In this document: piece by piece, positions 1 through 10,825 of the stretch
Layout of the letters: every line of letters starts with the position of its first letter
Position numbering within the stretch: the stretch's first letter is position 1
DNA from: Cinclus cinclus
Taxonomy: Eukaryota; Chordata; Aves; Passeriformes; Cinclidae
Direction of reading: 5' to 3'
Assembly (NCBI RefSeq): GCF_963662255.1
Contig: NC_085052.1
Coordinates: forward strand, 17,583,151-17,647,150
Length of the DNA: 64,000 bases
Position numbers and translations under genes: made by a program
Notes under the pieces: generated by a model
What the model was told of the DNA's origin: nothing
Database searches by the model: none
Seen by the model: the letters and a program-made list of their open reading frames with translations, nothing else

Positions 1-1002
1 CCATGGAATGCAGGCAGTGCTAAGGCAACATAAAATTTAGGAATTGTATTTTCTCTTCTGGTCAAAAACTGTCACAGTGTGGCCACATTTCTAGGATGCC
101 CTCATTAACTTGACTGATAACATTTCACTACTGCAGGAAGCCTTGGATTCTATCTTAAGATTTATTAGAATCAACTATCCCCTTGGAAAAAGCCAGAAAT
201 GGCATTCTGCTCAATGTCCTAACAGGCTAAAATATTTCCATTCCAGATTTTTGGGGAGCAAAGGTACATGCTTCTGGAAACCTGGAGGATGAAGTAGGTG
301 AGTTCATGGTGGGATTTTCACTTCCAGACAGGAAGTTAGAGGTCAAATAACAAAACTGAATGTCCTTAGAAGACCTTGTATACATTTTATGTGTAGAAGA
401 TAAGCATTGTGAGTTTGTAGCTGCCAAGTCCTGTCATGTGTCTGACACTTTAAATTATGTGTATAAGGACAGATCCTGAACACAGGCACCCTCCTGTGTT
501 CAGGATCTGAACCACTGACAGAGTGATGCCAAATCACAACACATAATTTATACTTTAAAATTCTCCTTCCCCCCAGCAAAGACTTACAGATGCAGAACAG
601 CTGGGCAAGGTAGGAGGCAAGGGACTGGGAGGTGGATATGTGTGTGTGCATATCTGGAAGCAACAATAACAGTTTGGAAGGAAGCAGATTGGCAAAGGAG
701 TGTGGATGGAGGATTTTACTTTTAGGGTAAAAGTAAAGCCCTGGCTCTAAAGCTCAGCTGAGACCTGTACACACCAAAGGCTGAAGTTGTTCATTATGAT
801 AAAACACTCTTGAGCCCCTTATGTTCACATGGCTTCATGATATGAGAGGTTTGAAAGAATACACTCAGACTCTTCTCAGCTACCTACTCTGGCTCAGCAT
901 GTTTTTTTAGGGATGCATTTAAGCTTTGTTACATCTGAAACTCAAAGAATGTATTTATTATTTAATGGTGTATACTCACTGAGATGTTTTCAATATTTGC
1001 AG
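1..1002 (+). other. TMEM273 intronic sequence upstream of the transmembrane exon
   Basis: This stretch lies 5' of the first recognisable TMEM273 exon, so it is presumably intron; the signal-peptide exon(s) must lie left of the window. No exon with credible splice sites was seen. It holds the imperfect inverted repeat at 451-550, annotated separately. The short open frames here have no family resemblance and are treated as chance. Confidence 0.6.
451..550. repeat. Quasi-palindrome with a 17-bp perfect inner stem
   Basis: Positions 470-486 and 493-509 are perfect reverse complements (17 bp, 6-nt loop 487-492). Outside them 451-462 and 539-550 are also perfect reverse complements (12 bp). The right side carries about 29 nt between its two arm blocks and the left only about 7, so the structure is a bulged hairpin. 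It could be a degenerate foldback element or a template-switch inverted duplication; nothing identifies a transposon family. Confidence 0.85.
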
Positions 1003-1113
1003 ATTACACCTATGTTATTATAGGAGTCACTCTGGGAGCAGTTCTAGCAATCGGTTTTGTAGCAGTAATAATCTGCATGATCAAAGCCAAAATGATTGAC
1101 AGTGTCTTTGAAG
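1003..1113 (+). CDS. TMEM273: TMEM273 (C10orf128) transmembrane exon, internal
   Basis: This 111-nt exon (phase 1 to phase 1) encodes 37 residues starting DYTYVIIGVTLG, with a single membrane helix from about YVIIG to IICMI, followed by a basic and then acidic juxtamembrane stretch ending FE. The acceptor (ttgcag) is at 1001-1002 and the donor (gtaaga) at 1114. As I recall the human TMEM273 protein, its membrane segment aligns over 27 residues without gaps; the D-x-x-Y, IG, GF and final ICMI positions match, about 12 identities. TMEM273 is a small single-pass membrane protein of poorly known function. Its position upstream of VSTM4 on the same strand matches human gene order, which raises confidence. 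The gene is partial here: the N-terminal exon(s) with the signal peptide are off the left edge. Confidence 0.82.
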
Positions 1114-1621
1114 GTAAGAAAAAAAATACTCCTGATCCCTTTTCCATGGATCTAGCTCTCCTCAACTGATGAAGCAGATCTGAACTTCAGTGTTAGCAAT
1201 TGTTCATGTACAACAGCTCTGGTTTTCCCGTGAAGAACTATTTTAAAAGTGTCTGAATTGCTGGACTGCCTAGAACTGCAGATTCACATTTCACTATAAC
1301 CAAGTCTACTCTTTAGCCTCAAAGTTTTTTCTCATGAAACCCTAGGGATATGTGACAACCAAACTCAAATCAGACAATGTATTAGCTAAGATACAGCTCT
1401 GAGAAAACTGTCATGAGCTATTCCAGCTGGAAGAATCAAGAAAGGCTTTAGGAAAATTGCATGACACAACTAATATCAGAGTTTTGCCTTAGAAAGGGTG
1501 GCTGGATCTTTAGCAGCTGTAATTAAGTACTCCTGGTTGCCTCCCCACAAATTCTGTGGAGGCTTGTCACCACTCAGTTTCTTGTTTTGCAACTAACCAC
1601 ATTTTCCTCTTCTCACTTTAG
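1114..1621 (+). other. TMEM273 intron (508 nt)
   Basis: Short intron between the membrane exon and the candidate 25-nt micro-exon. It begins gtaaga and ends with a pyrimidine-rich run before ctttag. The membrane-exon frame reads a few codons into it and stops at 1167-1169, so retention would truncate the tail. Nothing else was seen. Confidence 0.6.
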
Positions 1622-1646
1622 AGTCAGGTGGCAAAATGGATAGAAG
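1622..1646 (+). CDS. TMEM273: Candidate TMEM273 micro-exon (25 nt)
   Basis: A 25-nt exon is bounded by a good pyrimidine tract plus ag acceptor (1620-1621) and a consensus gtaaga donor (1647). Joined in phase after the membrane exon it encodes ESGGKMDR and leaves two bases. Its length is not a multiple of three, so inclusion or skipping changes the downstream frame. The cytoplasmic tail of human TMEM273 also has a GG followed by a basic RR stretch, a weak similarity only. The call rests on splice sites and open frame, without transcript evidence. Confidence 0.5.
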
Positions 1647-4600
1647 GTAAGAGTCATTTTGTCTTCTGTTACGCATAACTTTTTACTTCTCTATCTTGTT
1701 ATGCATGATGCTTCCCCACGTTTGAATGATTGCACGTAACACACAGGGTAAGCCTCTAGAGGACTAGGATATCTAGTGAATCCACACAGAAAAAGGAATT
1801 TTCTTCTGAAAGCATTTTAACATTTCAGAAATACACAAGAAAACCCAGCAGACTGAGATTCTTTTTAAAATGAAAATCCTTCAAACACTTGCGATGAAGC
1901 TTCTTTTTTTTGTTTGTTTATTTGTGCTATGTATAATAACAGCAGCTCTGGGTAAAAGGCTTCATCTAAATGGATTAGGACTATGATAAGGTCAGAAGAA
2001 CAAACATAGAATACCTGGTTAATTTTATGGTGCTTTCAGGACAGTACACACAGAACAATGAACGGGAAAGTCATGGGAAAGAGCTAAGCCAGAACAGAAA
2101 AGAGAGAGACCAGAGTCAAGAGAAAAGAGAATAAAGGGATGAGAGGAACAAAGACAAGAGAAACAGAGAAGGCAGTGGTAGATTTACTGCCTGGTGAAAT
2201 GCAGACAGGATGATCTATGAACTGTTCCACACTGGACTTCCCTATGTCTCTTTTCTGTTTATTATGTGTCATATTTTCCTTCGGAGACAGTCTGAACATT
2301 TATTACATCATCCCCTAATGTTTCTAGGGGAAGTGACTGACTTTGTGGTGGCAGCAAAATTTAACATCTTTAATGGTGAACTTACATTGACCCCTTTCAT
2401 GTTTCCCTATCCCAGTCTACAGGCATTTGCTAAAAGGTAGAGTGAAATTTCCAGTTTCATGATAAAATTCTGGTCTTAACACTGGAAGTGTGACACAATA
2501 CATAAACATTCTGCCTTGGAGCCACTGACACTGACCAGTGAGAGAAACTCTTAATTCCACAAGGTTTTGGGGCAAAACCATTCATGTTAAAGATCACACT
2601 TTTTTGGCTAAGTAGGAAAAAGCCTAGAAATCCACTGTCACTTCTAAATCAGTGTACTTTTCAATTCTGCTGTGGTAGTCAGTAATTTACTAGCAAATCT
2701 TTGTTCTCATTCACTTCAGGGGATCTATGTATTACTTTCTGGCAGGTCACTAAGGGATTCTATAATGCTGGTAATAATGTGTGGAAACACTATAGCCTTC
2801 AACTGGTTTTGAGGAAACCTCTGGCAGTAAAAATACTACCAGAGCCATAGAAACATTTTAAAATGCCCCTAATAAGCTAATCATTAGTAGGATTAATTAA
2901 GGTCACCAGAGAGATAGATGATAATTATGTCTAAGTTGATTTTACCTTCTTGCTCTAGCTCCCTAGGGAATTCTGATTCATGGAATTTTTAGACCAGTGG
3001 CTAGTCCTAGAAAACCCTCTGACAAAGTGAAGTCTATTCTCTGAAGTCACCTGATTTATTCCAACCAACCATATAGCTATCCTGAATCCCTCAGGGAAAG
3101 GCAACCTGAAACCTTCAGTGTTAAGAGACACCATCCCTTTGGGATTAAAAAAAAACAAACCCTTTAATCCAACTGACAGAACACTCAACCAAATTCACCT
3201 TCATCCAAATTTTGTTTTAAATTTTACATCATTATTTCTACAAATGCCACCAGCCACTCAGTATTTCCAAAGCTGGGAAATCCCCCAAGTGGGCATCACC
3301 CAGCACTGTACTTTCACAGCCAGTGGAGCTGCTCAGCCTTGTACCAGCTGAAGGTCTTGATGCAGATAATCATCATCTGTGTCAGAACCCCAGTTAGCTG
3401 GTACTGAACTTAACTGACCCCTTCCAAGAACAGATTTTCACTAAAATCAGGAAGTATTCAGATGTATCCTCCTTGATAATTTCCAAAATATTCAAACCAC
3501 AAGTGTTTCCTATACGATACCCACATGACACTGACAGCTCATTGTGAAATTATTAACAGAATTTACCACTTTATTTAGTCAGGTAAATAACATTAAGATT
3601 TAAACAATCAATTCACAATGGGCTGCCCTTAAACTCAATGGGATATTTACTAAGAGTTGAGAAGAAAAAGGCTTGAGGCAAGATTCTGTCAGCCAACAAA
3701 ACAGCAATTTATATGTCAACTGACAATTATTTAACGTCCTCTTTTTTAATTAATAGCTCATGTCAGTATCAAATGCCATCTTGGTGTAGGCTTGGTAAAT
3801 TATAATACCTAAAAATTTCATGCAAGTTTAATGTATTCATAAAAATGTCTGGGCACATTTAATGCTGGCAATATTTTGAGTTAACTACAGTGCATGTCAG
3901 CCAGATTTATCTTGACAGGAGGCAAAGAAAGAGACGTACAGAGACAAGGAGAAGGGTGGAGAGGCAGAGAATGTTTACTAAAAAGGAAAAGATACATATT
4001 TTAAACCTGCTGCAAATGAATCTGTTTTCAACACATCCTGGGCAGCAGCACACCCAAAATCCATGCGACTCACTGGGTTCTACAAGACTCCATGTAAAAC
4101 ATTCAGTAGAAAATAACGTTTTATTTGCAATACACAAGTTCTTCTGATGTTTTATAGAAGAGAGGAGGAGCTTGGGAGGTTCTTGCCAAGTGTATTGGTG
4201 ATTTCCTTTTCCTGCCCAAAGCCACATCTAAGGGACCAACTTCTCTCTCCTTTGCTAGACTGTGCTTGAGAAACACAGGATATTTTTAAGAATTGTAGCA
4301 TTCTTTCAGTCAATGGAGGAGGTTTTGGAATGTAACTGTACCTTAAAATCCTCTAATATGTTCTAAAAATCTCTAAAAATAATGCCACACATTACATAGG
4401 AGGTGAAACCTTCCATGGATGGCATGGAAAAGACTAGGTTTTGGCAATCATGTGCAGGATTCAATGCTGAGCTGCAGTTTCTTCCAACTATCAGATCTGT
4501 GGCAGTCTGAACATCTGAACCAAGAGTCTTTTTCCTAGAATTTTGTCATGTTCAGGTCTATAGCCAGGCAGGAAGGGACAGTGAACAAGTTCTGATATAA

Positions 4601-6120
4601 AAATATCAAGTCCTTCAGACAGGTTTGAAGTAAGATAGAAAGACAGACCTCTTGTTTTGGAGAAGAGTTCTTTCTGATTCAAGTAGTCCAACTTGGTCTG
4701 TAACACTGTGAATTGCAGAATTCATCATTTAACAAACAGGAAGCCAAAAACATAGGCATGAGTCCCATCACCTGCTAATGAGAGGTGCTGTCTAGTCACT
4801 GGAGTCTGAGCTCACAAATAAACTTAACTGGAGGTCAAGTTTTGATGCTAGAGTGGGTACTTGAGAAACCACATGTGGGAGTCCTTTGGAAAATGGTCCC
4901 AAAATTTACAAGCCAAAATCCATAAGTAAATAAAAATTGGAAAACAAAGAGACTTTGGCCTTGTCTGAGAGTGTCACTGGAAGAGTGGTGCACAAGGGAA
5001 AAGGGTCAATATGGAGAGCCCAGGTTTCCCAGGATGCTGGGCGCTGGAATGCACTGCAGCCCCTCAGATACTGGGCCAGCTATTCAGAGGTAACACTAAG
5101 TTCAGCCCACAGCCCAACAGCAAGTTGCCTACATCTATCTTTACTCTCCTAAAACAAGCCTATTTTTTCTTTTCCTCTCCCAGGAATACTCCTTTTAAAC
5201 CATGCAGTCGGTTTCATCTTCGTAGATCTGTAGCAGACCAGTCATGTAGATTCAGCAGAATCTTTGGCACCTCTGTGTGGATGGATTATCTTAACATCCC
5301 TCAGTGATGCCCTAAGATGTTCTTTCACTTGCCACTCTTGGTTTCCCAAGCAGACCTCCACAAGGTCTTTCATTCTGACATAGGATATTCTACATAGAAT
5401 TCAGTCATCACATCAACAAAGTTTTCAGAAGTTGTTAGTGGTTTAACTATGAGGAAAAACAGAATAAGCAATGACACTTAACCTCTTCAATGATCCAAAT
5501 AAGCCTTGCAGAATCAGTCACAAATTATTCCTGTGAGGTTTGTTTTTACTACAGAGCCTCTCTTCACATTGCCACTGCGGCCTAAAACCAGTAGTGAAGA
5601 ACTGTCACAAGAATGGAAGTGGAAGACAAGCTTGGAGGGCTCCAGTCCTCCTAGGTAGAAGTGCATTTGCACTTCACTGAACAGATACCACCTGTACAAG
5701 ATGAGCCTGGCCCTGTTGATACACCAGGACAGGCCCAATTCCTCACTCAGCACTGTAGGGATTGGTGGGTGGTCAATAGGCTGAAGGCTGTACTTACTGC
5801 TTTAGGTTTGCTCAGCATGCATCCTGGGAATTGAGTTTAATGGAAAATATTTAAAGCTCCACAAATGTCGTAATAATGGATGCTATTCCAAATAAATTTA
5901 AGTACAAGTAGAGATGATCTAAACAACTCCATGTGTGTGCAAATGTTAAAAAATGGGCAAATAATCTCAGCAGAAATGGCTGTCTCAACTCCTTGTACAT
6001 ATACATTTGCATAAACAAAATGCCAATACCCATTCTGTGTTGAGGCAATAGTCACCAGTGACTAGAGTAATAAACTGTTTTTTTCCCTATTTCTGTCACT
6101 TTCATGTCTAGCTGAACTTG

Positions 6121-6184
6121 TTCTTCTGAACAACCTTGGACAAGTCACTGGCTCAGGTTACCCATTCCATAAAATGAAATTAGT
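6121..6184 (-). repeat. MIR/CORE-SINE-like fragment
   Basis: The stretch reads as a diverged copy of the familiar MIR segment: ACCTTGGACAAGTCACT, then GGCTCAGGTTACCC, then CATAAAATGAAAT. This orientation is the reverse complement of the MIR consensus. The sequence after it (about 6224-6290, starting gcactatgctggggacag) resembles L2/MIR-type 3' sequence more weakly. I recognised this by eye; a repeat-library search would settle the family and limits. Confidence 0.6.
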
Positions 6185-6351
6185 CTTTTTATCACACACT
6201 TCAAAACCAAGGACATTAAGCTTTGCACTATGCTGGGGACAGCAGGCATTAAAAAGCAGGAGCAAGACACCCTGTAGGCTCTCAGCTCCCTTAGCACCAT
6301 TTCTGGATTATTGTGGGAATACAGACACACACAGCCCCTGAAAGACAGTTT

Positions 6352-6420
6352 TATATATACATGCATACATATATATACATGTATATATATATACACACAC
6401 ACATTACACACATACATATG
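6352..6420. repeat. TA/CA dinucleotide microsatellite
   Basis: Interrupted (TA)n and (CA)n runs with ACAT steps form about 70 bp of simple sequence inside the TMEM273 intron. This is likely length-polymorphic; no function is implied. Confidence 0.9.
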
Positions 6421-9400
6421 GCACAAACTGCTAGGGTGAGACTAATTCATTAAACCTGTTTCCAGGATACAGCATACCTCCCTGATGCCAGCTACCAACC
6501 TGATGGGCAGAGCCACAATTCTGGCTATTTTTTGCTCCTCTCTGACCATCTTCCACATTCCCTGGCAGGGCACCTGGCCCAGGGCACCTGTTCTCTTCTT
6601 GGATCTGGGGACTGCCTTTGTCTTTGACCTTTTCACAGCTGCCAAACAGGGAAGAATCTTTACTCCTCCCTACCCCTCTGCACAACTGTTTGAGGCTAGT
6701 CTTGAATAGCTTTAAATAATTTGATTGTAAGAGTTGGTGCCAAACCTGCTGAGTCAGGAGAATGCTCTCCTGGTAATATTCAGACACCTGTCAGAGGCAA
6801 TTCCTTCCACAGCCATCGTGGTTGCTGCTGGCAAACTTGCTGGTGCAAATGATTCCAACACTAAACGAGTAATTCTACCCTTCCCTAGAGCTGCTGCAAG
6901 CCTGGACACACAAAAAAAGGAGAAATGTTTCTGGAAGAGTACCCTCTTCACCCCTGTCAACAGGCACCCAGGGTAACCCAAGTATTAGATGCCACCGAGC
7001 AAAGAGCCTCCTGCTCCCTGGCAGCACCACTCTGCCAAACAAACTGAGTAGCTTTCTGTTGCCTAGGGCTTGTCAGAGGAGTGACAATATGGGATTAGCT
7101 AGGAATGAAAGCTGCTAGGATAGCTAAAGGACAGCTTAAAACCAACACAAACTCAAGAGACTCAAGATTGCCACAGACAAGTGTCTAATCAGACAAGAAC
7201 AGCGTCGATTAGAGCTCCCGCATATTCCAACTCACAGGTTTTCGTGTACCACACCTAACTTCTGCACACAAGTTCACACTAAACTTACGAAAAAGGAATC
7301 ACTGATTTAAGATCTTAGGAGCTTTTGTCAGTGACATCTCAGAAAATAAAATTATTTGCAGATCCTTTTTTAAGATCATATGTATAGTCTATCACATTGT
7401 TTCATTTCAGTTCCCTGATCTCTAACTGTCCAAGAGTTCTGCCTTGAACAATCTGTACTAAGTATCAGCACAGCTGTTTGTTTTTCTTATAATCATTGTT
7501 TGCTGTTTATAATCATCCACTCTCCATAGTCCATGTGTATTTTACAGCCTGGTGTCAGAGAACAAATAGCGAGCTGAAAGAAATCAATGAGTACCACACA
7601 GTGATTCTGACTTCTACCTCTAGCCTGCAAATGTTTGGGGATCTGTGGTGTACTTCTCAGCAGTTCACAGAAGTTTATGGGCCTAAAAGGCTTTCCATAT
7701 GGATTTAAATGGGGTTTAAAGACACTCTGCCTGCAGAGGCTCATGGAGTCAATGGAAAAACTGTATGGTCTTCTAAAGGAAAAACACAGAAAACCACTGC
7801 CTGAAAAATAATTAGGTTTTTGTGTGCGTTTCTGTGTGTGCCCATTAAAACAACACCTGGCCCACTCCCAAATCCTATTTACTACACAGGCATTGAAATG
7901 CTCGTGCTGGCATAGGAGAAGTGGAAGCAGAGGATAAGAAGAATAACTAACCTTGTAGGCAGAAATGGACTTTTAAAAGTGTTTGTAAATGAGCTTCCAT
8001 GACTCCCTGGAGGAGAGCAAAGCATGGGAAGAAAGGATATTCCATCTCTAGAGAAAGGTCTGCTTCACATCCCCCCCCTTTCCAGCACAGCTGTATGTTC
8101 TGCTCAGGCAGTCACCCTTCTCTACTGCCTCAGGGAACTGAGCCTGCCAAAAATTAATGTGGTAGAAAATAAAAATAATTTTCAGAGTTATCAGGTTGTT
8201 CAAGGATGTCTGGCACAGATGAAGTGCTAAAATGTTACAACTGAAGTGCCAGAGAAGGCTGGACTGTCCTGTCTTGGAGGAACTGGCACTGAAAACAGGA
8301 AGATTGCCTGAGAGCATCAGCAACTCAGCCACTGTCTTGGGGTAACTAACTGATTGCACTGGACTACATGGAGGAGAGCATTGGCCTCCCAACCAGTCTC
8401 TTCTTTTCTCTTTTTATATGCAGAGAACTGAGTTGCTTAGGATTAGACTACTTAGGCAATCACTTAGGAACTGCTCTTCCTAGCAGTTCCCTGCCAACTT
8501 CTTCTCCTGTGACACAGGCAGGAGAGCATCCCTGAACCTAATCCACTGCTGATTCTTCTCAGTTAGCTCATATCACTTTGCACTGGGCTGTTCTGTACTA
8601 ATCTGTTGTTAGAAGTGGGGAAAATACTGTATTTCTTTAATGGGCTACAGATCCACACAGAAATTTATGTAGCACTTCACAGGCTGAAGTCTGTTATTTT
8701 GTATGAAGAAATTTTTGACAAGTTCATAAGCACAGCCTATATCAGGTCCCTGGTTATGTTTTGAAACACCTCTCCTTTCTGGGAAAGAGCTGCCACAAAC
8801 TGGAACAAGCTGAAAAATATTATCGCAAAACTGTTACCTCTTGGTTAATGTCAGAGATGTGTCACTAAAGAAAGTTCTTGTGTCAGCAAAGTACCAGACC
8901 AGCGCAGGCAAAGGAGGGCTGAGACAAACCCCTGGTACCTCCAGTGTGGTCACCAGCCTGCAGGCAAGCAGGCAGGTACAGGCGAGCCTTTGTCCTTGCA
9001 TTCCAGCAGACACCTTCCCTGGCTGCCCTGGAAGCTCCCAAGGGCTGGGCAAAGCAGGCAGAACGGGAACTCAGCTGTGACTGTGCTGCAGGACAGTGCA
9101 GGTGCTGCTGCCTTACAGAGCTGTGCTGGCTCACCCCAGCCCCAAACCAGAGAAAGAAATAAGGGAGGGAAAGGAGCAGATCAGAAGAAATGGCTCCAAT
9201 TCCAGCCTGCGTCTCACCATATGGTCTCCCATGGACTGTATGCCCAGGTCAGACTGGAAAGATGAGAATCAGAATCTCACAGACACTAACAAGGCAGTGA
9301 ATTTCACGTGAAAATTTTGGCAGAACATTTGAAAAGACACAAGTGACAAAATATCTCTCAGAGAAGGAAAAAAGATTGAGGCAAATTATGTCAAGGATTG

Positions 9401-9729
9401 TCCCTGCCCACAAAATCTACTGTGACATCTTTCTTTAGCAAAGACACCAGAAAATGCTTAAGTAGTATTGTAGGAATGGGACTATGATGAAATTCATTTC
9501 CCTGTGGAGTCGTGAGATTTAATATAAGCAAGTCGAGGGCTGCAAGACAAGAGCATGTTCCCAAGCACTGACACTAGATGGAGCAAAACTGAATAAAAGA
9601 TTTAGAGCAGTGAAGAAAAGACAAAAAAGTTCCTGCATTTCTGCAACTCTAAGTGCTACTCATTGATTTCACACCTTTGATTATAGCCCTGAAAGTCACA
9701 ATTAATAGCTCACTCTCTACACTTCGCAG

Positions 9730-9756
9730 GTCAAACACGGAATCGAGCCAAAACAG
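9730..9756 (+). CDS. TMEM273: Candidate TMEM273 micro-exon (27 nt)
   Basis: A 27-nt exon lies between a pyrimidine-rich acceptor ending cgcag (9728-9729) and a gtatgt donor at 9757. Because it is a multiple of three it preserves whichever phase enters it. After the 25-nt exon it reads R-SNTESSQN; after the membrane exon directly it reads GQTRNRAKT. Both frames stay open. The first reading gives RRSNTES across the junction, loosely like the RRNHNFS stretch I recall in the human tail. No transcript evidence; splice-site strength and phase are the only support. Confidence 0.5.
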
Positions 9757-10534
9757 GTATGTTCTGTGGGAAGGGGGATGCTGGTGGAGCAGGGAGGTGG
9801 AGTGACAGTACTGAGCAGACCCAAAGCTGTAGAGGCACATCCACCTAGGGAATAAGGGCAGTGGGATTACCCTGAGCTCCTAGTGACAGCCCAGACCTGC
9901 TGGGCACTCTGCAGGGGCAGGGGCAGGTAATTTAACTGTGCTGTCCCACAGCTGCCCAGTGCTTTACCTGGACTCCCTAGTGTAAGGCCCAGGAACTTTG
10001 CAGGGCTGGCTGCCCTGTACAGCTACCCCACTGCAGCAGGCACTCAAATAATAAACTCCTGGGAAGATGCATCCACACAAGGGATCCAGGAACTGCTCAG
10101 CTGCTCCCCATTCTGTGGCAAAGCAACACTGGGAAGTGTGCCAAATGACAATAGTCCAGTGTCTGCTATACAGGGAGCACTGGGATGCTACCCAAAAATC
10201 CATGGCTTGCTGCTAGTGGATTCCTATCTGGCAGTGACAAGGGCATCTGGAAGTCACCACAATGGCCACAAGCATGCATTTGTTCTGTTAATTCACTTAG
10301 GAAAAACGGATGCCTCCAAAGGTAAAAAGAAACCTCTAGTAAAAGAAAAGTTAAGTGAAAGGAACTTCATGATTGTGACTCCATCATCCCATTAATAATT
10401 TACTAGAATTCTTGTGATTTTTATCTGAGTATATCCCCACTCGGGTTTTACAGTGATGTTTTACTTGGGATAATCCAGGTAAAACCAAACCCAGAGAGTT
10501 ATTTTTAAGGTGTGATTTTTCTTTCTTTTCACAG
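9757..10534 (+). other. TMEM273 last intron (778 nt)
   Basis: Intron between the 27-nt micro-exon and the terminal exon. It ends in a strong pyrimidine tract (tttttctttcttttcacag). An open frame at 10138-10395 has no recognisable domain and is treated as chance. Confidence 0.55.
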
Positions 10535-10578
10535 ATGACAGCAGTGCATTAAGAAACCAAAGTACAAGGGATCAATAA
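10535..10578 (+). CDS. TMEM273: TMEM273 terminal coding exon (two possible reading frames)
   Basis: The acceptor at 10533-10534 follows an excellent pyrimidine tract. Entered in phase 1 (membrane exon joined directly, or via only the 27-nt exon) it encodes DDSSALRNQSTRDQ and stops at 10576-10578. Entered in phase 2 (both micro-exons included) the stop is immediate at 10536-10538, giving a tail ending SSQNR. The DDSS start resembles the DDSS in the human tail as I recall it, favouring phase 1; the RR-containing reading favours phase 2. A polyadenylation signal follows 218 bp downstream, consistent with this being the last exon. Confidence 0.6.
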
Positions 10579-10825
10579 CCCTTTTGCAATCAACAGCTAC
10601 CTGGTGTGAGGATCAATAGAAGTCTCTTATGCACTGGCAGGAATCTTACCAATACCAATGCTTTTCTTTGTTCTTTAGTTGAAATGCTGATTGATTGTTT
10701 ACAGGAAGAGCTTATAGTGCAGCTAACTTCAATCACCTGCACCCAGAAGGTCTGCAATCCCCCTCAGCATGTATATGAAGGAAATGTATGAGGAAAATAA
10801 AATAGATGAGCTCTGTTCTCTAATA
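10579..10825 (+). other. TMEM273: TMEM273 3' UTR (putative)
   Basis: Untranslated sequence from the phase-1 stop to just past the AATAAA at 10,796. The downstream T/GT-rich run (ctctgttctctaatagatcctctttattc) is a suitable cleavage context. The exact cleavage site is not determinable. Confidence 0.55.
10796..10801 (+). terminator. Polyadenylation signal AATAAA for TMEM273
   Basis: Canonical AATAAA about 220 bp after the candidate terminal exon, followed within 10-40 bp by a T-rich element. No other gene lies nearby on this strand. Confidence 0.65.

Larger units (their letters stand above)
1647..9729 (+). other. TMEM273 long intron (about 8.1 kb)
   Basis: Intronic DNA with no supported gene. 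It contains a MIR-like fragment near 6121-6184, a TA/CA dinucleotide-rich tract at about 6352-6420, and a GC-richer stretch around 8880-9150. A pyrimidine-rich acceptor-like site at 5183 precedes an open stretch to 5307 but lacks a good donor or polyadenylation signal, so it is not called an exon. The remaining open frames are short and unmatched. Confidence 0.6.

Noticed and set aside
5184..5307. Possible alternative terminal exon of TMEM273 after a strong pyrimidine tract
   Set aside because: It is in phase with the 25-nt micro-exon and open for 41 codons, but no donor and no nearby AATAAA follow, and similarity to the human tail is too weak.
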